Positions 8,101-17,587 of a DNA stretch of 64,000 nucleotides are shown here, one piece after another. The position numbers and the translations under genes were made by a program. Source of the stretch: Marinobacter sp. ANT_B65 (GTDB lineage Bacteria; Pseudomonadota; Gammaproteobacteria; Pseudomonadales; Oleiphilaceae); the NCBI RefSeq assembly GCF_002407605.1, contig NZ_NXGV01000004.1:211391-275390 (forward strand), given 5' to 3'. Under the pieces are notes generated by a model, which had not been told where the DNA came from, did no database searches, and saw only the letters and a list, made by a program, of their open reading frames with translations. How positions within the stretch are numbered: position 1 is the first letter of the stretch; each line of letters begins with the position of its first letter.

Positions 8101-9657
8101 ATGAATATCACGCAACCCCTTCACAAAGCGCTCAGGGAATGCCCCGGCGCGCTCGCCATTGTTGATGGTGAGCGGCGCCAGACCTGGCGTCAGCTGGTCA
8201 GCCGAATTGCCGGCCTGGCCGGGGGCCTGCAAAGTTTGGGCATGCGACATGGTGATCGCGTTGGCATGCTGGCGCGCAACTCCGATCACTACGTGGAGTA
8301 TCTCTATGGGGTACTATGGGGCGGAGGCGTAGTCAATCCAGTCAACATTCGCTGGAGTGCCCGGGAAATAGCCTACTCCCTGGACGACAGCGACACTCGC
8401 ATTCTGCTGATTGACGACACCTTTATAGCGCTCCTTCCAGCCATCCGCGAACATTCCTCCGCGCTTAAAACCATCATCTTTGTCGGCGAAGATACAGCCC
8501 CGGAAGGCACGATCGGTTTGGAGCGTTTGATCAATACATCAGCCGAAGTGCCGGATGCCAAGCGCCATAGCGATGACCTGGCCGCCATTCTCTATACGGG
8601 TGGCACCACCGGGCAGCCCAAAGGGGTCATGCTCAGCCACAACAACTGTTACCTGGGTGCTATTGGAGCCTCTCTTGGTGCGCCGCGCCCCCCCAGACAG
8701 GTAGCCCTGCATGCAGCCCCATTTTTTCATGTCGCAGGTATGCAATCGATGTTTGGTCTCTCCATCCGTCTTGGCACTCATGTGGTCCTCACCGGCTTCG
8801 AACCCGCTCTGGTACTGCACGCCATAGAGCAGTATCGCGTTGCGGAAATTTTCCTCGTGCCAACCATGCTACGGATGCTTCTGGACCACCCGGATTTCCG
8901 GATACGCAACTTGAGCAGCCTGGGATCCGTTCGTTATGGTGCATCACCTATGGACGTTACCTTGCTGGAGCGTGCCATGAAAGAGTTACCTGGCGTGGAC
9001 TTCTCCCAGGCCTATGGCATGACGGAGCTGGCACCGACCGTTGCGGTCCTGCCCCCCCATTACCATACGGAAGAAGGGCGCAAGGCCGGCAAGCTGCGCT
9101 CTGCAGGCATTCCAACCCCGCTTGCCGAAATCCAGATTGTTGACCCCACGGACAACGAAGTACCCAACAACACGGTGGGGGAAATTGTTGTTCGCGGTCC
9201 TATGGTTATGCAGGGCTACTGGAACAAACCCGAGCAAACCGCAGAGGCTCTTCGGGGTGGATGGATGCATACCGGGGATGCAGGCTATATGGATGAGGAT
9301 GGCTTTCTGTATGTGGTAGACCGCATCAAGGACATGATCGTGTCTGGCGGCGAGAACGTTTACTCTGCAGAGGTCGAAAATACCATCCTGAAACTACCAC
9401 AAGTCGAACTGTGCGCCGTGTTCGGAGTGCCGGATGATCGCTGGGGAGAGCGGGTTCATGCGGTCATCAAACTGCGCCCGGGCAGCGACCTGAATGAGCA
9501 ACAGCTAACAGATCATTGCAAAGACCATATAGCGGGCTATAAATGCCCTCGCAGTATTGAATTCGTCGACGAGATGCCTATCTCCAGTGCCGGAAAACTG
9601 CTCAAATTCAAAATGCGCGATCCTTACTGGAAAAATCAGGACCGTCGTGTTGGCTGA
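8101..9657 (+). CDS. Acyl-CoA synthetase (AMP-forming), medium/long-chain type
   Basis: A 518-residue adenylate-forming ligase that makes acyl-CoA from carboxylate, ATP and CoA. The P-loop is YTGGTTGQPKG (about residues 166-176), the hinge region SGGENVYSAEVE, and the C-terminal catalytic Lys lies in SSAGKLLKFK. It lies 50 bp after dctM in the same direction and most likely activates what the TRAP system imports. By function it is the counterpart of LvaE; orthology is not established. The gene ends 10 bp from the convergent AraC gene. Confidence 0.9.
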   Translation: MNITQPLHKALRECPGALAIVDGERRQTWRQLVSRIAGLAGGLQSLGMRHGDRVGMLARNSDHYVEYLYGVLWGGGVVNPVNIRWSAREIAYSLDDSDTRILLIDDTFIALLPAIREHSSALKTIIFVGEDTAPEGTIGLERLINTSAEVPDAKRHSDDLAAILYTGGTTGQPKGVMLSHNNCYLGAIGASLGAPRPPRQVALHAAPFFHVAGMQSMFGLSIRLGTHVVLTGFEPALVLHAIEQYRVAEIFLVPTMLRMLLDHPDFRIRNLSSLGSVRYGASPMDVTLLERAMKELPGVDFSQAYGMTELAPTVAVLPPHYHTEEGRKAGKLRSAGIPTPLAEIQIVDPTDNEVPNNTVGEIVVRGPMVMQGYWNKPEQTAEALRGGWMHTGDAGYMDEDGFLYVVDRIKDMIVSGGENVYSAEVENTILKLPQVELCAVFGVPDDRWGERVHAVIKLRPGSDLNEQQLTDHCKDHIAGYKCPRSIEFVDEMPISSAGKLLKFKMRDPYWKNQDRRVG

Positions 9658-9667
9658 CATCAGTCCC

Positions 9668-10714
9668 CTATTGGCCAACGACCAAGGGAGGATCATCCGC
9701 GAGTACTGCCTCGCGGTATTCCCCCGGAGGCAAACCTGTCCACTTCTTGAAGGCACGGTGAAATGTGCTGGGCTCGGAGAAACCCAGCCGTTCCGCCACC
9801 TCGGTCAGGGACAAGTTTGGACAAGCCAGGTAATCAATAGCGGCATCTCTTCTCAAATCATCCTTGAGATCCTGAAAGCGTTCCTGCTCCATACGCAGTC
9901 GTCGACGCAATGTATAAGCAGGCATGGCAAGCGCATCGGCAACCTGCTCAAGGGGAACGGAGCCGTGGGTCAGATTTTGTCGCAGGTAGCAACGCACCCG
10001 TTCAACAATGTGAGAGCGGTCGCGATAACGCACCAGAAGATTGCCCAGGGATCGACGAAGGAAACCGTGCAAACTGCTGCGATCCTGACGCAAAGCGCAG
10101 TCCAGCCAACTCACATCAAAGCTGAACCCACTGCAAGACTGCTCGTAAAGGACAGGTCCGTTGAACAGTAAACTGGTGGTTGCCTGATCAGAAAGCGCTT
10201 TACCACGCATCAACACCTGACTTATCGGTATCCGCTCCTCAACCATCCAGCACATCACCCCGTAACTGAAAAGCATGAATACCCGCTCAGCAAAGTCCGA
10301 GCATTCGCCGACCGGTACATGACTTTGCAGACGAACCCACGCCACCCCATCTTTTTGTTGAATTCGCACCGTGAAGTCCTGCAACACCAGATGGTAGAAG
10401 TGGCTGCCCGCACGAAGAGCATCACCCAACGTCGGCGCATGTACCATCAGCTCACAGCATTGAGCAAAGGTACCTGGCCTGACGGGGTGAGAGCAGAGCC
10501 CCCAGTATTCATCGCCCGTTCTGCGCTGAACAACCCGCAACAGCTTGGCAAAATGCAACTGTGAGACTCTGGATAAGGGCGAACTGAGCAGTGAAGGGGA
10601 AATACCCGCCTGCCCCAACAGCGCGTCGACATCCAGTCCCTGTCTGTGGCACCCCCCAAGAACACTATGAACCTGGGAAATCGGTATGGTGTGTCTGGGC
10701 AATATCGTTTTCAT
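9668..10714 (-). CDS. AraC-family transcriptional regulator with arabinose-binding-type N-domain
   Basis: A 348-residue regulator. The first 200 or so residues resemble the PF12625-type sensor domain found in OruR-like regulators. The C-terminal 100 residues hold two helix-turn-helix units, including VPLEQVADALAMPAYTLRRR and LSLTEVAERLGFSEPSTFHR. It lies between the plus-strand operons and the minus-strand ACAD-ligase-hydrolase operon, all four of whose promoters carry the same 22-bp-spaced direct repeat. I infer that it activates them in response to the imported acid or its CoA ester. No copy of the repeat is seen upstream of its own gene (10715-10832). Confidence 0.9.
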   Translation of the reverse strand: MKTILPRHTIPISQVHSVLGGCHRQGLDVDALLGQAGISPSLLSSPLSRVSQLHFAKLLRVVQRRTGDEYWGLCSHPVRPGTFAQCCELMVHAPTLGDALRAGSHFYHLVLQDFTVRIQQKDGVAWVRLQSHVPVGECSDFAERVFMLFSYGVMCWMVEERIPISQVLMRGKALSDQATTSLLFNGPVLYEQSCSGFSFDVSWLDCALRQDRSSLHGFLRRSLGNLLVRYRDRSHIVERVRCYLRQNLTHGSVPLEQVADALAMPAYTLRRRLRMEQERFQDLKDDLRRDAAIDYLACPNLSLTEVAERLGFSEPSTFHRAFKKWTGLPPGEYREAVLADDPPLVVGQ

Positions 10715-10832
10715 AAGCGAACTTTTTAATTATTTGATGTCCGGAAATCCATATAATCCACAGTTCTCATCTCTGGCACCATCAAACAATCCTGAAAGCC
10801 ATCTTTACAATCCCTGAAGCCCCCTCTCCTTT

Positions 10833-11882
10833 TTATCTCAGGTGATACCACCGCACACGTTGGGTGTCGATTGAAGAGCCCACTTCACCCAGTTCAGCCA
10901 AATAATTCAGACAAGCCAGGGCTTCGCCTGTGGCAAGGCTGTAAATCATGAAGCTCTCCTCGGTTATGACACGCCCGAAGAGAACAGCGAACACATCAAC
11001 CACCCGCTTCGGCCCGCTTTCCAACGCTCTTCGCAACTCATTCAGTGCCTTTTCCTGGTCCGCCAGCAAACTGTCGATACGCTCATGCAAGCCGGTAAAA
11101 CAGCGTTGATGAGCTGGCAGGACCAGAACATCATCCGGGATTTCAGACTTAAGCTTACGCAGTGATGCCAGCCAATCCGCCATCGGGTTGGCTGCCGGCT
11201 CCAACGGTGTTACCGAAACATTGGATGAAATGCCCGGCAACACCTGGTCACCGGAGATCAACAGTTTGTCGTCTTCGCAGTACAGGCATGCGTGCTCAGG
11301 CGAGTGGCCATTTCCGATAACCACGCGCCAACTCCGACCACCGATAATATGGCGCTGTCCTTCCTGCAGGCGCGAGAAGCTGCGAGGCAAAGGGGAAACC
11401 AGTCGTCCATAATTATGGTAATGGTCGTGATAACTCTCGAGCACAGTCTCGGGCCAGCCCGCTGCACGAAAAAACGCCGTAATATCGCCCGGCACGGTGC
11501 TGTCATGTGACTGTGCCACCAAAACCCGAGAGGTCAGGTACTCCAATCGGGTCATCCAGAACTCCTCCGCTCCCCGCTCCATCAGCCAGCCGGCCATGCC
11601 GACGTGATCTGGGTGCAAATGGGTCACGAACACCCGCCGCACGGGCATATCCTCTGGAAGTGACGAGAACAACAATTCCCAGGCAGCTTTGGCCTCGGGA
11701 GTGTGCATCCCGGTATCGACCACCGAAAAGCCATCTTCTTCACGGAGCAGCCAGATATTGATGTGGTTCAATTTCCCGGGCAACGGGATACGGGTCCAGA
11801 ATACATCCTGCGCCACCTCGACCAACTCGGCCGCTTCCGGCGCCCGGGGCACGCCTGGCGGTTTCGTTTCAATATCAAGCAC
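10833..11882 (-). CDS. Metallo-beta-lactamase-fold hydrolase
   Basis: An MBL-fold hydrolase of about 349 residues. The metal motif THLHPDHVG matches HxHxDH. Later metal ligands are likely in GNGHSPEH and SGDQVLPG, with LPAHQ further on. I chose the GTG at 11882 because AAGAAGG lies 8 bp upstream, inside the preceding ligase gene. An in-frame ATG at 11906 is the alternative, with a weaker ribosome site. It overlaps the ligase stop by 8 bp, so it is translationally coupled. Members near acyl-CoA genes may act as thioesterases or lactonases; a lactonase would suit 4-hydroxy acids, but that is speculation. Confidence 0.82.
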   Translation of the reverse strand: MLDIETKPPGVPRAPEAAELVEVAQDVFWTRIPLPGKLNHINIWLLREEDGFSVVDTGMHTPEAKAAWELLFSSLPEDMPVRRVFVTHLHPDHVGMAGWLMERGAEEFWMTRLEYLTSRVLVAQSHDSTVPGDITAFFRAAGWPETVLESYHDHYHNYGRLVSPLPRSFSRLQEGQRHIIGGRSWRVVIGNGHSPEHACLYCEDDKLLISGDQVLPGISSNVSVTPLEPAANPMADWLASLRKLKSEIPDDVLVLPAHQRCFTGLHERIDSLLADQEKALNELRRALESGPKRVVDVFAVLFGRVITEESFMIYSLATGEALACLNYLAELGEVGSSIDTQRVRWYHLR

Positions 11883-13551
11883 AGTTAATACCTTCTTTGC
11901 GAGCATCTTCCTGGAGCTGGCGCCACATAATTTTGCCGGTGCCTGACTTCGGCAGTTCATCGAGAATAGCCACCGCAGTGGGTACTTTATAGGCGGCCAT
12001 ATGCTGCTTGCACCAGGCAATAATATCGTCTTCACTGAGGTTTTCTGGCGCAGTCGGCTTCAACACGACCAGTGCTTTAGCGGTTTCGCCCCGCTTAGCA
12101 TCAGGCGCTGCAATAATGCAGGCTTCATGAATATCCGGGTGGCCGTACATGATACTTTCCACTTCCGCCGGCCAGACCTTGAAACCGGAGGCATTGATCA
12201 TCCTCTTCAGCCGGTCAACCATAAAGAAGTAGCCTTCTTCGTCCACGTAACCCAGATCGCCGGTGCGAAGAAAGCGCCCTCCATCAAGTTCAATGAAGCT
12301 TTTAGCCGTGGCCGCCGGATCTTTCCAGTACTCCAGCATCACCTGCGGGCCTTTCAGGATAATCTCGCCGGTTCCCCCCTGAGGCAACTCTTTCAGGGTA
12401 GCCGGGTCAATAATACGGGCATCAACTCCGAATGTAGCGATACCCAAACACTGTCGCTTGCCCCGCTCAATGGGGTTGCCAAGAATGAAGGCCGCGGTCT
12501 CGGTCAGGCCATAGGCTTCGTTGTAGACAATATTGAATTCCTCTGCCAGCTTTCGGGAGATGGCTTCTGGCATTGCAGCACCACCGCCCATTAACTTGCT
12601 CAGACAGGAAATGTCGTGGTTTTTCAGTGCCGGATTGGAAAAGAAATCGACGATCATCGAAGGAGGTGCACTCCACAGGCTGACACCATGACGTTCGATC
12701 AGCTTCAGCGCTACATCACGATCCCAGCGCTGCATCAGTACCGAGGTTGCTCCATTAAAAATGGGACCATTCATCCCGCCCTGCATACCCAGAAAATGGA
12801 ACAAAGGCGCAATGGCTAGTGCCGTAAACGCCGGCGAACCACCACGCCAGACAGTCGACGCGGCGACTGATGCAATGACGGTGCTGTGGGAATGCACGCA
12901 GCCCTTGGGATGACCTGTAGTGCCGGAGGTGTAGCCAATCACACACAAGTCGTCATGCTTTCCGGAAAAGGCTGCCGGCACAAAGTTGCAATCGAGCACA
13001 TCCTGCCATAGTGCGACGCCAGCACCACTGAACTCATGCCTTGGTTCGGTGACCGCTGCCGGCACTGCAAGATCCGTCGGCTTGGTCAGGTAATCAGAAT
13101 AGGCATGGACGATCAGGTGATCAACATCTCCCGATCCCACCAAAGCCTGCGCGTGGACATATAACTCCTGAGCGACCAGGGCGGTACGCGCTCCGCTATC
13201 AGACACACAATACTGCAATTCATCAGCCAAATTCATCGGGTTAACGGGAACCACGACCCCCTGCGCTCGGAGGATAGCGTAATAGCCAATTACATACTGC
13301 GGGCTGTTCTGGGAATACAGGGCAACCCGGTCGCCGGGACGCACGCCACATTCTTGTTGCAGGTATCCGGCCAGAGCCTGAACCTTCTGACATAGCTCGG
13401 AGTAACTGAGCACCGAATCATAGAAGACAAGCGCCGGCTTGTCCGGATAGCGGGTTGCTGCCACTTCCAGGTTGTAATAAAGGCTGGTTTTCGGCAATTC
13501 CAGCGTCCGTGGCAACCCCTTGGCCCAATACCTACCTTGTTCCGTTTTCAT
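11875..13551 (-). CDS. Long-chain acyl-CoA synthetase (AMP-forming)
   Basis: A 558-residue ligase beginning MKTEQGRYW. The start at 13551 is supported by AGGAGA about 7 bp upstream; a longer frame to 13572 has no such site. The P-loop is GYTSGTTGHPKG, the motor region INASGFKVWPAEVE, and the C-terminal catalytic Lys is in SGTGKIMWRQ. It is the second gene of the minus-strand operon driven by promoter copy 4, after an ACAD. It gives the regulon a second ligase, perhaps for a different chain length. Confidence 0.9.
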   Translation of the reverse strand: MKTEQGRYWAKGLPRTLELPKTSLYYNLEVAATRYPDKPALVFYDSVLSYSELCQKVQALAGYLQQECGVRPGDRVALYSQNSPQYVIGYYAILRAQGVVVPVNPMNLADELQYCVSDSGARTALVAQELYVHAQALVGSGDVDHLIVHAYSDYLTKPTDLAVPAAVTEPRHEFSGAGVALWQDVLDCNFVPAAFSGKHDDLCVIGYTSGTTGHPKGCVHSHSTVIASVAASTVWRGGSPAFTALAIAPLFHFLGMQGGMNGPIFNGATSVLMQRWDRDVALKLIERHGVSLWSAPPSMIVDFFSNPALKNHDISCLSKLMGGGAAMPEAISRKLAEEFNIVYNEAYGLTETAAFILGNPIERGKRQCLGIATFGVDARIIDPATLKELPQGGTGEIILKGPQVMLEYWKDPAATAKSFIELDGGRFLRTGDLGYVDEEGYFFMVDRLKRMINASGFKVWPAEVESIMYGHPDIHEACIIAAPDAKRGETAKALVVLKPTAPENLSEDDIIAWCKQHMAAYKVPTAVAILDELPKSGTGKIMWRQLQEDARKEGINCA

Positions 13552-13599
13552 TTTTTGTTCTCCTGGCTCCACGCCTGAGGTGTTATTGGAATATTGTGA

Positions 13600-14748
13600 T
13601 CAGGCGATCTTGCGAGCGATCAGTTCTTTCATGATTTCGTTAGACCCCCCGTATATCTTGCTGACCCGGGCATTGGCATACATACGCGCGATAGGGTATT
13701 CGAGGATATAGCCGTAGCCGCCATGAAGCTGCAAACACTCATCGATCACTTCACAATTCTTTTGAGTGGTCCACCACTTGGCCATGGCCGCTGTTGTGCT
13801 ATCCAGTTCACCGGCAAGCAACTGCATCATGCACTGATCAACGAAGGTGGTAGCAATGGTGGCGACGGTTTTGCATTCGGCCAGTTTGAAACGGGTGTTC
13901 TGCAGCTCACTCAATTGCTGGCCAAACACTTCCCGCTGTCGAACGTATTCAGCGGTAAACTCTATGGCCCTGTGCATGCTGGCCTGGGCCGAAAGGGCGA
14001 TAATCATGCGCTCTTGGGGCAACTGTTGCATCAGTTGGCCAAACCCCCGACCCTCCTCAGCACCCAGAAGATTGTTGCGGTCTACTCGCACGTCGTCGAA
14101 AAAAAGCTCGGAAGTGTCCTGGGCCTTCTGGCCAATTTTCTCCAGCAGCTTGCCTCGACGGAAGCCAGTCTGACCCTCGGTTTCCACCATGATCAGAGAT
14201 ATTCCCTTGGCACCAAGCTCCGGATTGGTCTTTGTAACCACACAAATCAAATTGGCATGAAAGCCGTTGGTAATGAAGGTCTTGGAGCCACTGATAAGAT
14301 AATCATCACCATCATGAACAGCGCGGGTTTTCACACTCTTAAGGTCGGAGCCAACCCCTGGCTCGGACATCGCAATTGCGCCGACAAGCTCACCGGTAGC
14401 CATACGTGGCAACCAACGCTGTTTCTGCTCTTCACTCCCGTAAGCCAGAATGTAATGGGCGAGAATACCGTTGTGAACGCCGATGCCAAAGTTCACCAAA
14501 GCGCGGGTCAGCTCAATATTGATGACGGCCTCATGAGCAAAGCTGCCACCACCACCATGGTACTGTTCCGGAATACTGGCGCACAGCAGTCCCATTTCTC
14601 CAGCCCGCAGCCAGGCTTCGCGGTCCACATAGCCTTGTTTGCCCCAGCGCTCCTGATGAGGCACGAACTCTTTATCCACAAACTTACGTACCGAGTCCCG
14701 AAAAATCTCCAGGTCTTCAGTCATCCAGGGTGTTTTGTAATGCTCCAT
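13600..14748 (-). CDS. Acyl-CoA dehydrogenase (long-chain/isovaleryl-like)
   Basis: A 382-residue ACAD. AMSEPGVGSD is near residue 126-135. The C-terminus has IYGGSNEIMKELIARKIA, where Gly replaces the MCAD-type Glu. The base is instead likely Glu246 in LPQERMII, as in isovaleryl- and long-chain dehydrogenases. GGGAG precedes the ATG at 14748. First gene of the minus-strand operon and a close match in layout to the ACAD at 59709-60848. It passes electrons to ETF. Confidence 0.9.
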   Translation of the reverse strand: MEHYKTPWMTEDLEIFRDSVRKFVDKEFVPHQERWGKQGYVDREAWLRAGEMGLLCASIPEQYHGGGGSFAHEAVINIELTRALVNFGIGVHNGILAHYILAYGSEEQKQRWLPRMATGELVGAIAMSEPGVGSDLKSVKTRAVHDGDDYLISGSKTFITNGFHANLICVVTKTNPELGAKGISLIMVETEGQTGFRRGKLLEKIGQKAQDTSELFFDDVRVDRNNLLGAEEGRGFGQLMQQLPQERMIIALSAQASMHRAIEFTAEYVRQREVFGQQLSELQNTRFKLAECKTVATIATTFVDQCMMQLLAGELDSTTAAMAKWWTTQKNCEVIDECLQLHGGYGYILEYPIARMYANARVSKIYGGSNEIMKELIARKIA

Positions 14749-14832
14749 TATTATTCTCCCAATTATGCCTGATGGTAGCCCGGACACCCCTTCAGGGCTC
14801 GATCCGGAAGCCCTCGGCAAAGGCCTTCCATC

Positions 14833-14890
14833 AGAGTACTCACCCGACCAGGGCATACCAATGGCAAAACCGGATGCTTTTATTGGTAAT
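14833..14890 (-). promoter_or_regulatory. Promoter with 22-bp-spaced direct repeat, copy 4 (ACAD-ligase-hydrolase operon)
   Basis: Read on the minus strand, half-sites ATTACCAATA (14890-14881) and TTTGCCATTG (14868-14859) overlap -35 TTGGTA (14861-14856). A 17-bp spacer leads to -10 TACTCT (14838-14833), 85 bp before the ACAD start. The second half-site is identical to that of copy 1. This is the main evidence that the minus-strand operon belongs to the same regulon as the plus-strand genes. Confidence 0.68.
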
Positions 14891-14898
14891 TTTTTGCC

Positions 14899-16440
14899 TC
14901 AAGCTCCCGCTCGCCTCATCAGCCAGGCCGGTATCAGAGCGAAGGCAAACGCTAGTGCGAGTACCAGAAAGCTGTCCTGAAATCCGCGACTGTACCCCTG
15001 AAACCAAACCATCTCACCGAGCTGACGCAATGCAAGGCCGTGGACCTGATCTGTACTCGTGCCGGCCGCCGCGTAGCTGTCGTACATAGTCGACAGCCAG
15101 CCCCGGGTAAGCTCATTACCTGCGGTCTGGGTCTCAGCAATCACCGCAGCATGTCCTGCACTGCGCCACTCCAGTATCACTGCCAGAGCATTCACACCCA
15201 TGGCACCACCCAGCTGGCGCGAGAAATTGTTGGCACCTGCTCCCTGGCTGAGCAAGTGGGACGGTAGAATTTTAAGCGACCCCGTACTCAGGGCCGGCAT
15301 GCCCAAGCCCAACCCAATCCGGCCCAACGCAACCCAGCCCACGATTACCCAAGGCAAGGTATAAACGTCAATGACCGCCAACGACCAGCACGACCAGGCA
15401 AACAACGTAGCGCCCAGACCGATCAGCAATGGTGCGGGGTAAAGGTCACTGAGCCTCCCGGCGACCGGGAACATCAATCCCATTGCCAGTCCAGCCGGAA
15501 CGAGCAGTAATCCGGAAGCACTGGCCGAAAATCCCTGGATTTCCTGCACAAAAAGCGGCACCAGATAGGTTGACCCAAACAATCCCGCTCCATAGCAAAA
15601 GGCCACCAGACAACTGGCGGCAAAACCAGGATGGGCAAATATCCTGACTGCCAGCAAGGCCCTTGGGCTGTGCCATTCCCAGACCACAAACACCACTGAT
15701 GTCACCAGCGCCCCAATGCCGCTGGACAGAATCTCTGCTGCCCCCCAGCCCAGCCTCTGACCATTGGACAGAGTCCACAACAACAGGCCAAGAGCGGCAC
15801 AAAGCAAGGTGAAGCCGGTCCAGTCGAATGGCTGAACCCGATCCTCTGCCTCCCGGGCAGGTGCGAAGAACAGGGCAAAGACAATACCCGCCAGACATGC
15901 CGGTAGCGGCAGGAAAAACACCGCCCGCCAGCTCATCCAGTCGACCATGAAGCCACCCAGTGCCGGCCCTACTGCAGGACCGAGAACAACCCCCAGCCCA
16001 TAAACCCCCATACCCAAACCACGCTGCTCCGGTGGAAACACCCGGAAGATCACTGTCATAGCCAGAGGCTGGATGATCCCCGCCATGGCTCCCTGCAGAA
16101 CTCTGGACAGGATAACCATGTCTTCATGAAGGCTGACGCCACCCAGCACTGCTGCGATCATGAACAGCACCATGGCCCCGATGTACGCACCTTTCATACC
16201 GAAGGTCTGCAACACCCAGGAGCTCAGCAACATAAACGCTGCCATTGCTGCCAGAAAGCCCGTTGACAGCCACTGGGCCTTGGTCTGGGCGATTCCGAAA
16301 TTGCCCATGATGTCCGGAATGGCCACGTTGACAATGGTTGCGGCCATCGTCATGGACAGGGTACCGAGCATCACTGTTACGGTAATGAACCACTTGTATC
16401 GCGGCCCATAACGCGCAAACAGGGCTTCAGTTTCCGACAC
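14899..16440 (-). CDS. MFS drug-efflux transporter, DHA2 (EmrB/QacA) family
   Basis: A 513-residue protein with about 14 hydrophobic segments. The motif A-like region SDLYPAPLLIGLG and the motif C-like GLGVVLGPAVGPALGG are typical of DHA2 exporters. It starts 14 bp inside the end of the HlyD-type gene, so the two are co-translated as an EmrAB-like pump. It follows the itaconate-type operon in the same direction. The cargo could be a dicarboxylic acid or an unrelated toxic compound. Confidence 0.88.
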   Translation of the reverse strand: MSETEALFARYGPRYKWFITVTVMLGTLSMTMAATIVNVAIPDIMGNFGIAQTKAQWLSTGFLAAMAAFMLLSSWVLQTFGMKGAYIGAMVLFMIAAVLGGVSLHEDMVILSRVLQGAMAGIIQPLAMTVIFRVFPPEQRGLGMGVYGLGVVLGPAVGPALGGFMVDWMSWRAVFFLPLPACLAGIVFALFFAPAREAEDRVQPFDWTGFTLLCAALGLLLWTLSNGQRLGWGAAEILSSGIGALVTSVVFVVWEWHSPRALLAVRIFAHPGFAASCLVAFCYGAGLFGSTYLVPLFVQEIQGFSASASGLLLVPAGLAMGLMFPVAGRLSDLYPAPLLIGLGATLFAWSCWSLAVIDVYTLPWVIVGWVALGRIGLGLGMPALSTGSLKILPSHLLSQGAGANNFSRQLGGAMGVNALAVILEWRSAGHAAVIAETQTAGNELTRGWLSTMYDSYAAAGTSTDQVHGLALRQLGEMVWFQGYSRGFQDSFLVLALAFAFALIPAWLMRRAGA

Positions 16441-17539
16441 GGATGCCCGCCTCTACCATCATCCCCGGGCGCAACCGGCTGTCAGGCTTATCAAAAACAA
16501 TCTTCACCGGAATCCTCTGGGTCGTCTTGGTGAAGTTACCGCTAGGGTTAGGGCTGGGTATCAATGCAAATTCACTGGTTGCCGCATATCCGACCCGCGC
16601 CACCGTGCCGGGAAATTCCTCTCCAGGGAATGCATCAACCTCGACTGATACCTTTTGCCCCGGCTCTACCTTTCTTACTGCTGTTTCCTTGACGTTTGCC
16701 TCTACCCAGAGACTGTCCGGCCGGAAAACCAGCATCAGGTTCTGGCTGGTCTGCACATACTCTCCGGCCTCAACAAAGGTGCGGGCTATGCGGCCATTTA
16801 CCGGGCTGCGCAACTGGTGGTCCCGAAGCCGCAACTGCAGAGTCTGCTCTTCCGCTGCCAGCCCGGCCAGACGACCGGCAATCACATCTGCCTCCCTGGC
16901 CAGCACTTTCTGTCTGAGCGATTGGGCCTCTGCCCGGGACCTGCCAGCCCTGGCCGCCCGGGACTCTCCCTCAGCCAGTTTCAGGTTCAGTTGCGAACCG
17001 TCACGCAGGTGGCGGGCATCGGCCAGTTGCTGTGCCGATACCATGGCATTGGCAGTCATACCCTGAAGGCGCATGAGATCTGCATCGGCCTTGGTCAGCT
17101 CAAGTTTTTGCCTCGCAAGTTTCAGACGCGCTGTAGCCAGCGCCTGGTCAGCCAGTTCCAGTTCTGTGTTGTCCACAGCCCTGGCATAATCCAGTTCCGC
17201 CTGAATCCGGGCGGCATCCGCTTCCAGCACCACCCGGCGACCAGACATCACCGCCAGCTCAAGCTCCAGCTCACTACTGTCAATCACCAGCAACGTCTGA
17301 AACTCACTGACAGAGTCGCCTTCTTCCACCTCAATGGAACTAACCCAGCCGGGCAGCCGGGAAGCTATAGCCACCATATCTGTCTTGATTCGGGCATCCA
17401 CTACATGCACGTGGTTTATCCGGTAGACCAGCCACTGGCTTACCCATACCAGCAGGATCAAAACGAGTACCAGCACGGCAACTGTCTTTACAACGCCGCC
17501 GCGTGGCAGATAGCGCTTACGGGATCTCGACACCGTCAT
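16427..17539 (-). CDS. HlyD-family membrane fusion protein (EmrA-like)
   Basis: A 370-residue periplasmic adaptor. One N-terminal membrane segment (about residues 18-38) is followed by the first half of a lipoyl domain (VEEGDSVSE), a long Ala/Leu/Arg-rich coiled-coil hairpin (about 85-215) and the second lipoyl half (LRSPVNGRIARTFVEAGEYV). It links the inner-membrane EmrB-like pump to an outer-membrane channel that is not encoded here. It lies 48 bp after the citramalyl-CoA lyase gene on the same strand, so it may be part of that transcript. Confidence 0.88.
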   Translation of the reverse strand: MTVSRSRKRYLPRGGVVKTVAVLVLVLILLVWVSQWLVYRINHVHVVDARIKTDMVAIASRLPGWVSSIEVEEGDSVSEFQTLLVIDSSELELELAVMSGRRVVLEADAARIQAELDYARAVDNTELELADQALATARLKLARQKLELTKADADLMRLQGMTANAMVSAQQLADARHLRDGSQLNLKLAEGESRAARAGRSRAEAQSLRQKVLAREADVIAGRLAGLAAEEQTLQLRLRDHQLRSPVNGRIARTFVEAGEYVQTSQNLMLVFRPDSLWVEANVKETAVRKVEPGQKVSVEVDAFPGEEFPGTVARVGYAATSEFALIPSPNPSGNFTKTTQRIPVKIVFDKPDSRLRPGMMVEAGIRVGN

Positions 17540-17587
17540 ACCGGATATAGCCCTTGTTATGATTGTTATGACATTCTGGCCGCCGGC

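Noticed and set aside
13723..14772. Long open frame of 349 codons on the plus strand opposite the ACAD gene
   Set aside because: It is antisense to a well-supported ACAD with family motifs and has no recognisable motif of its own.
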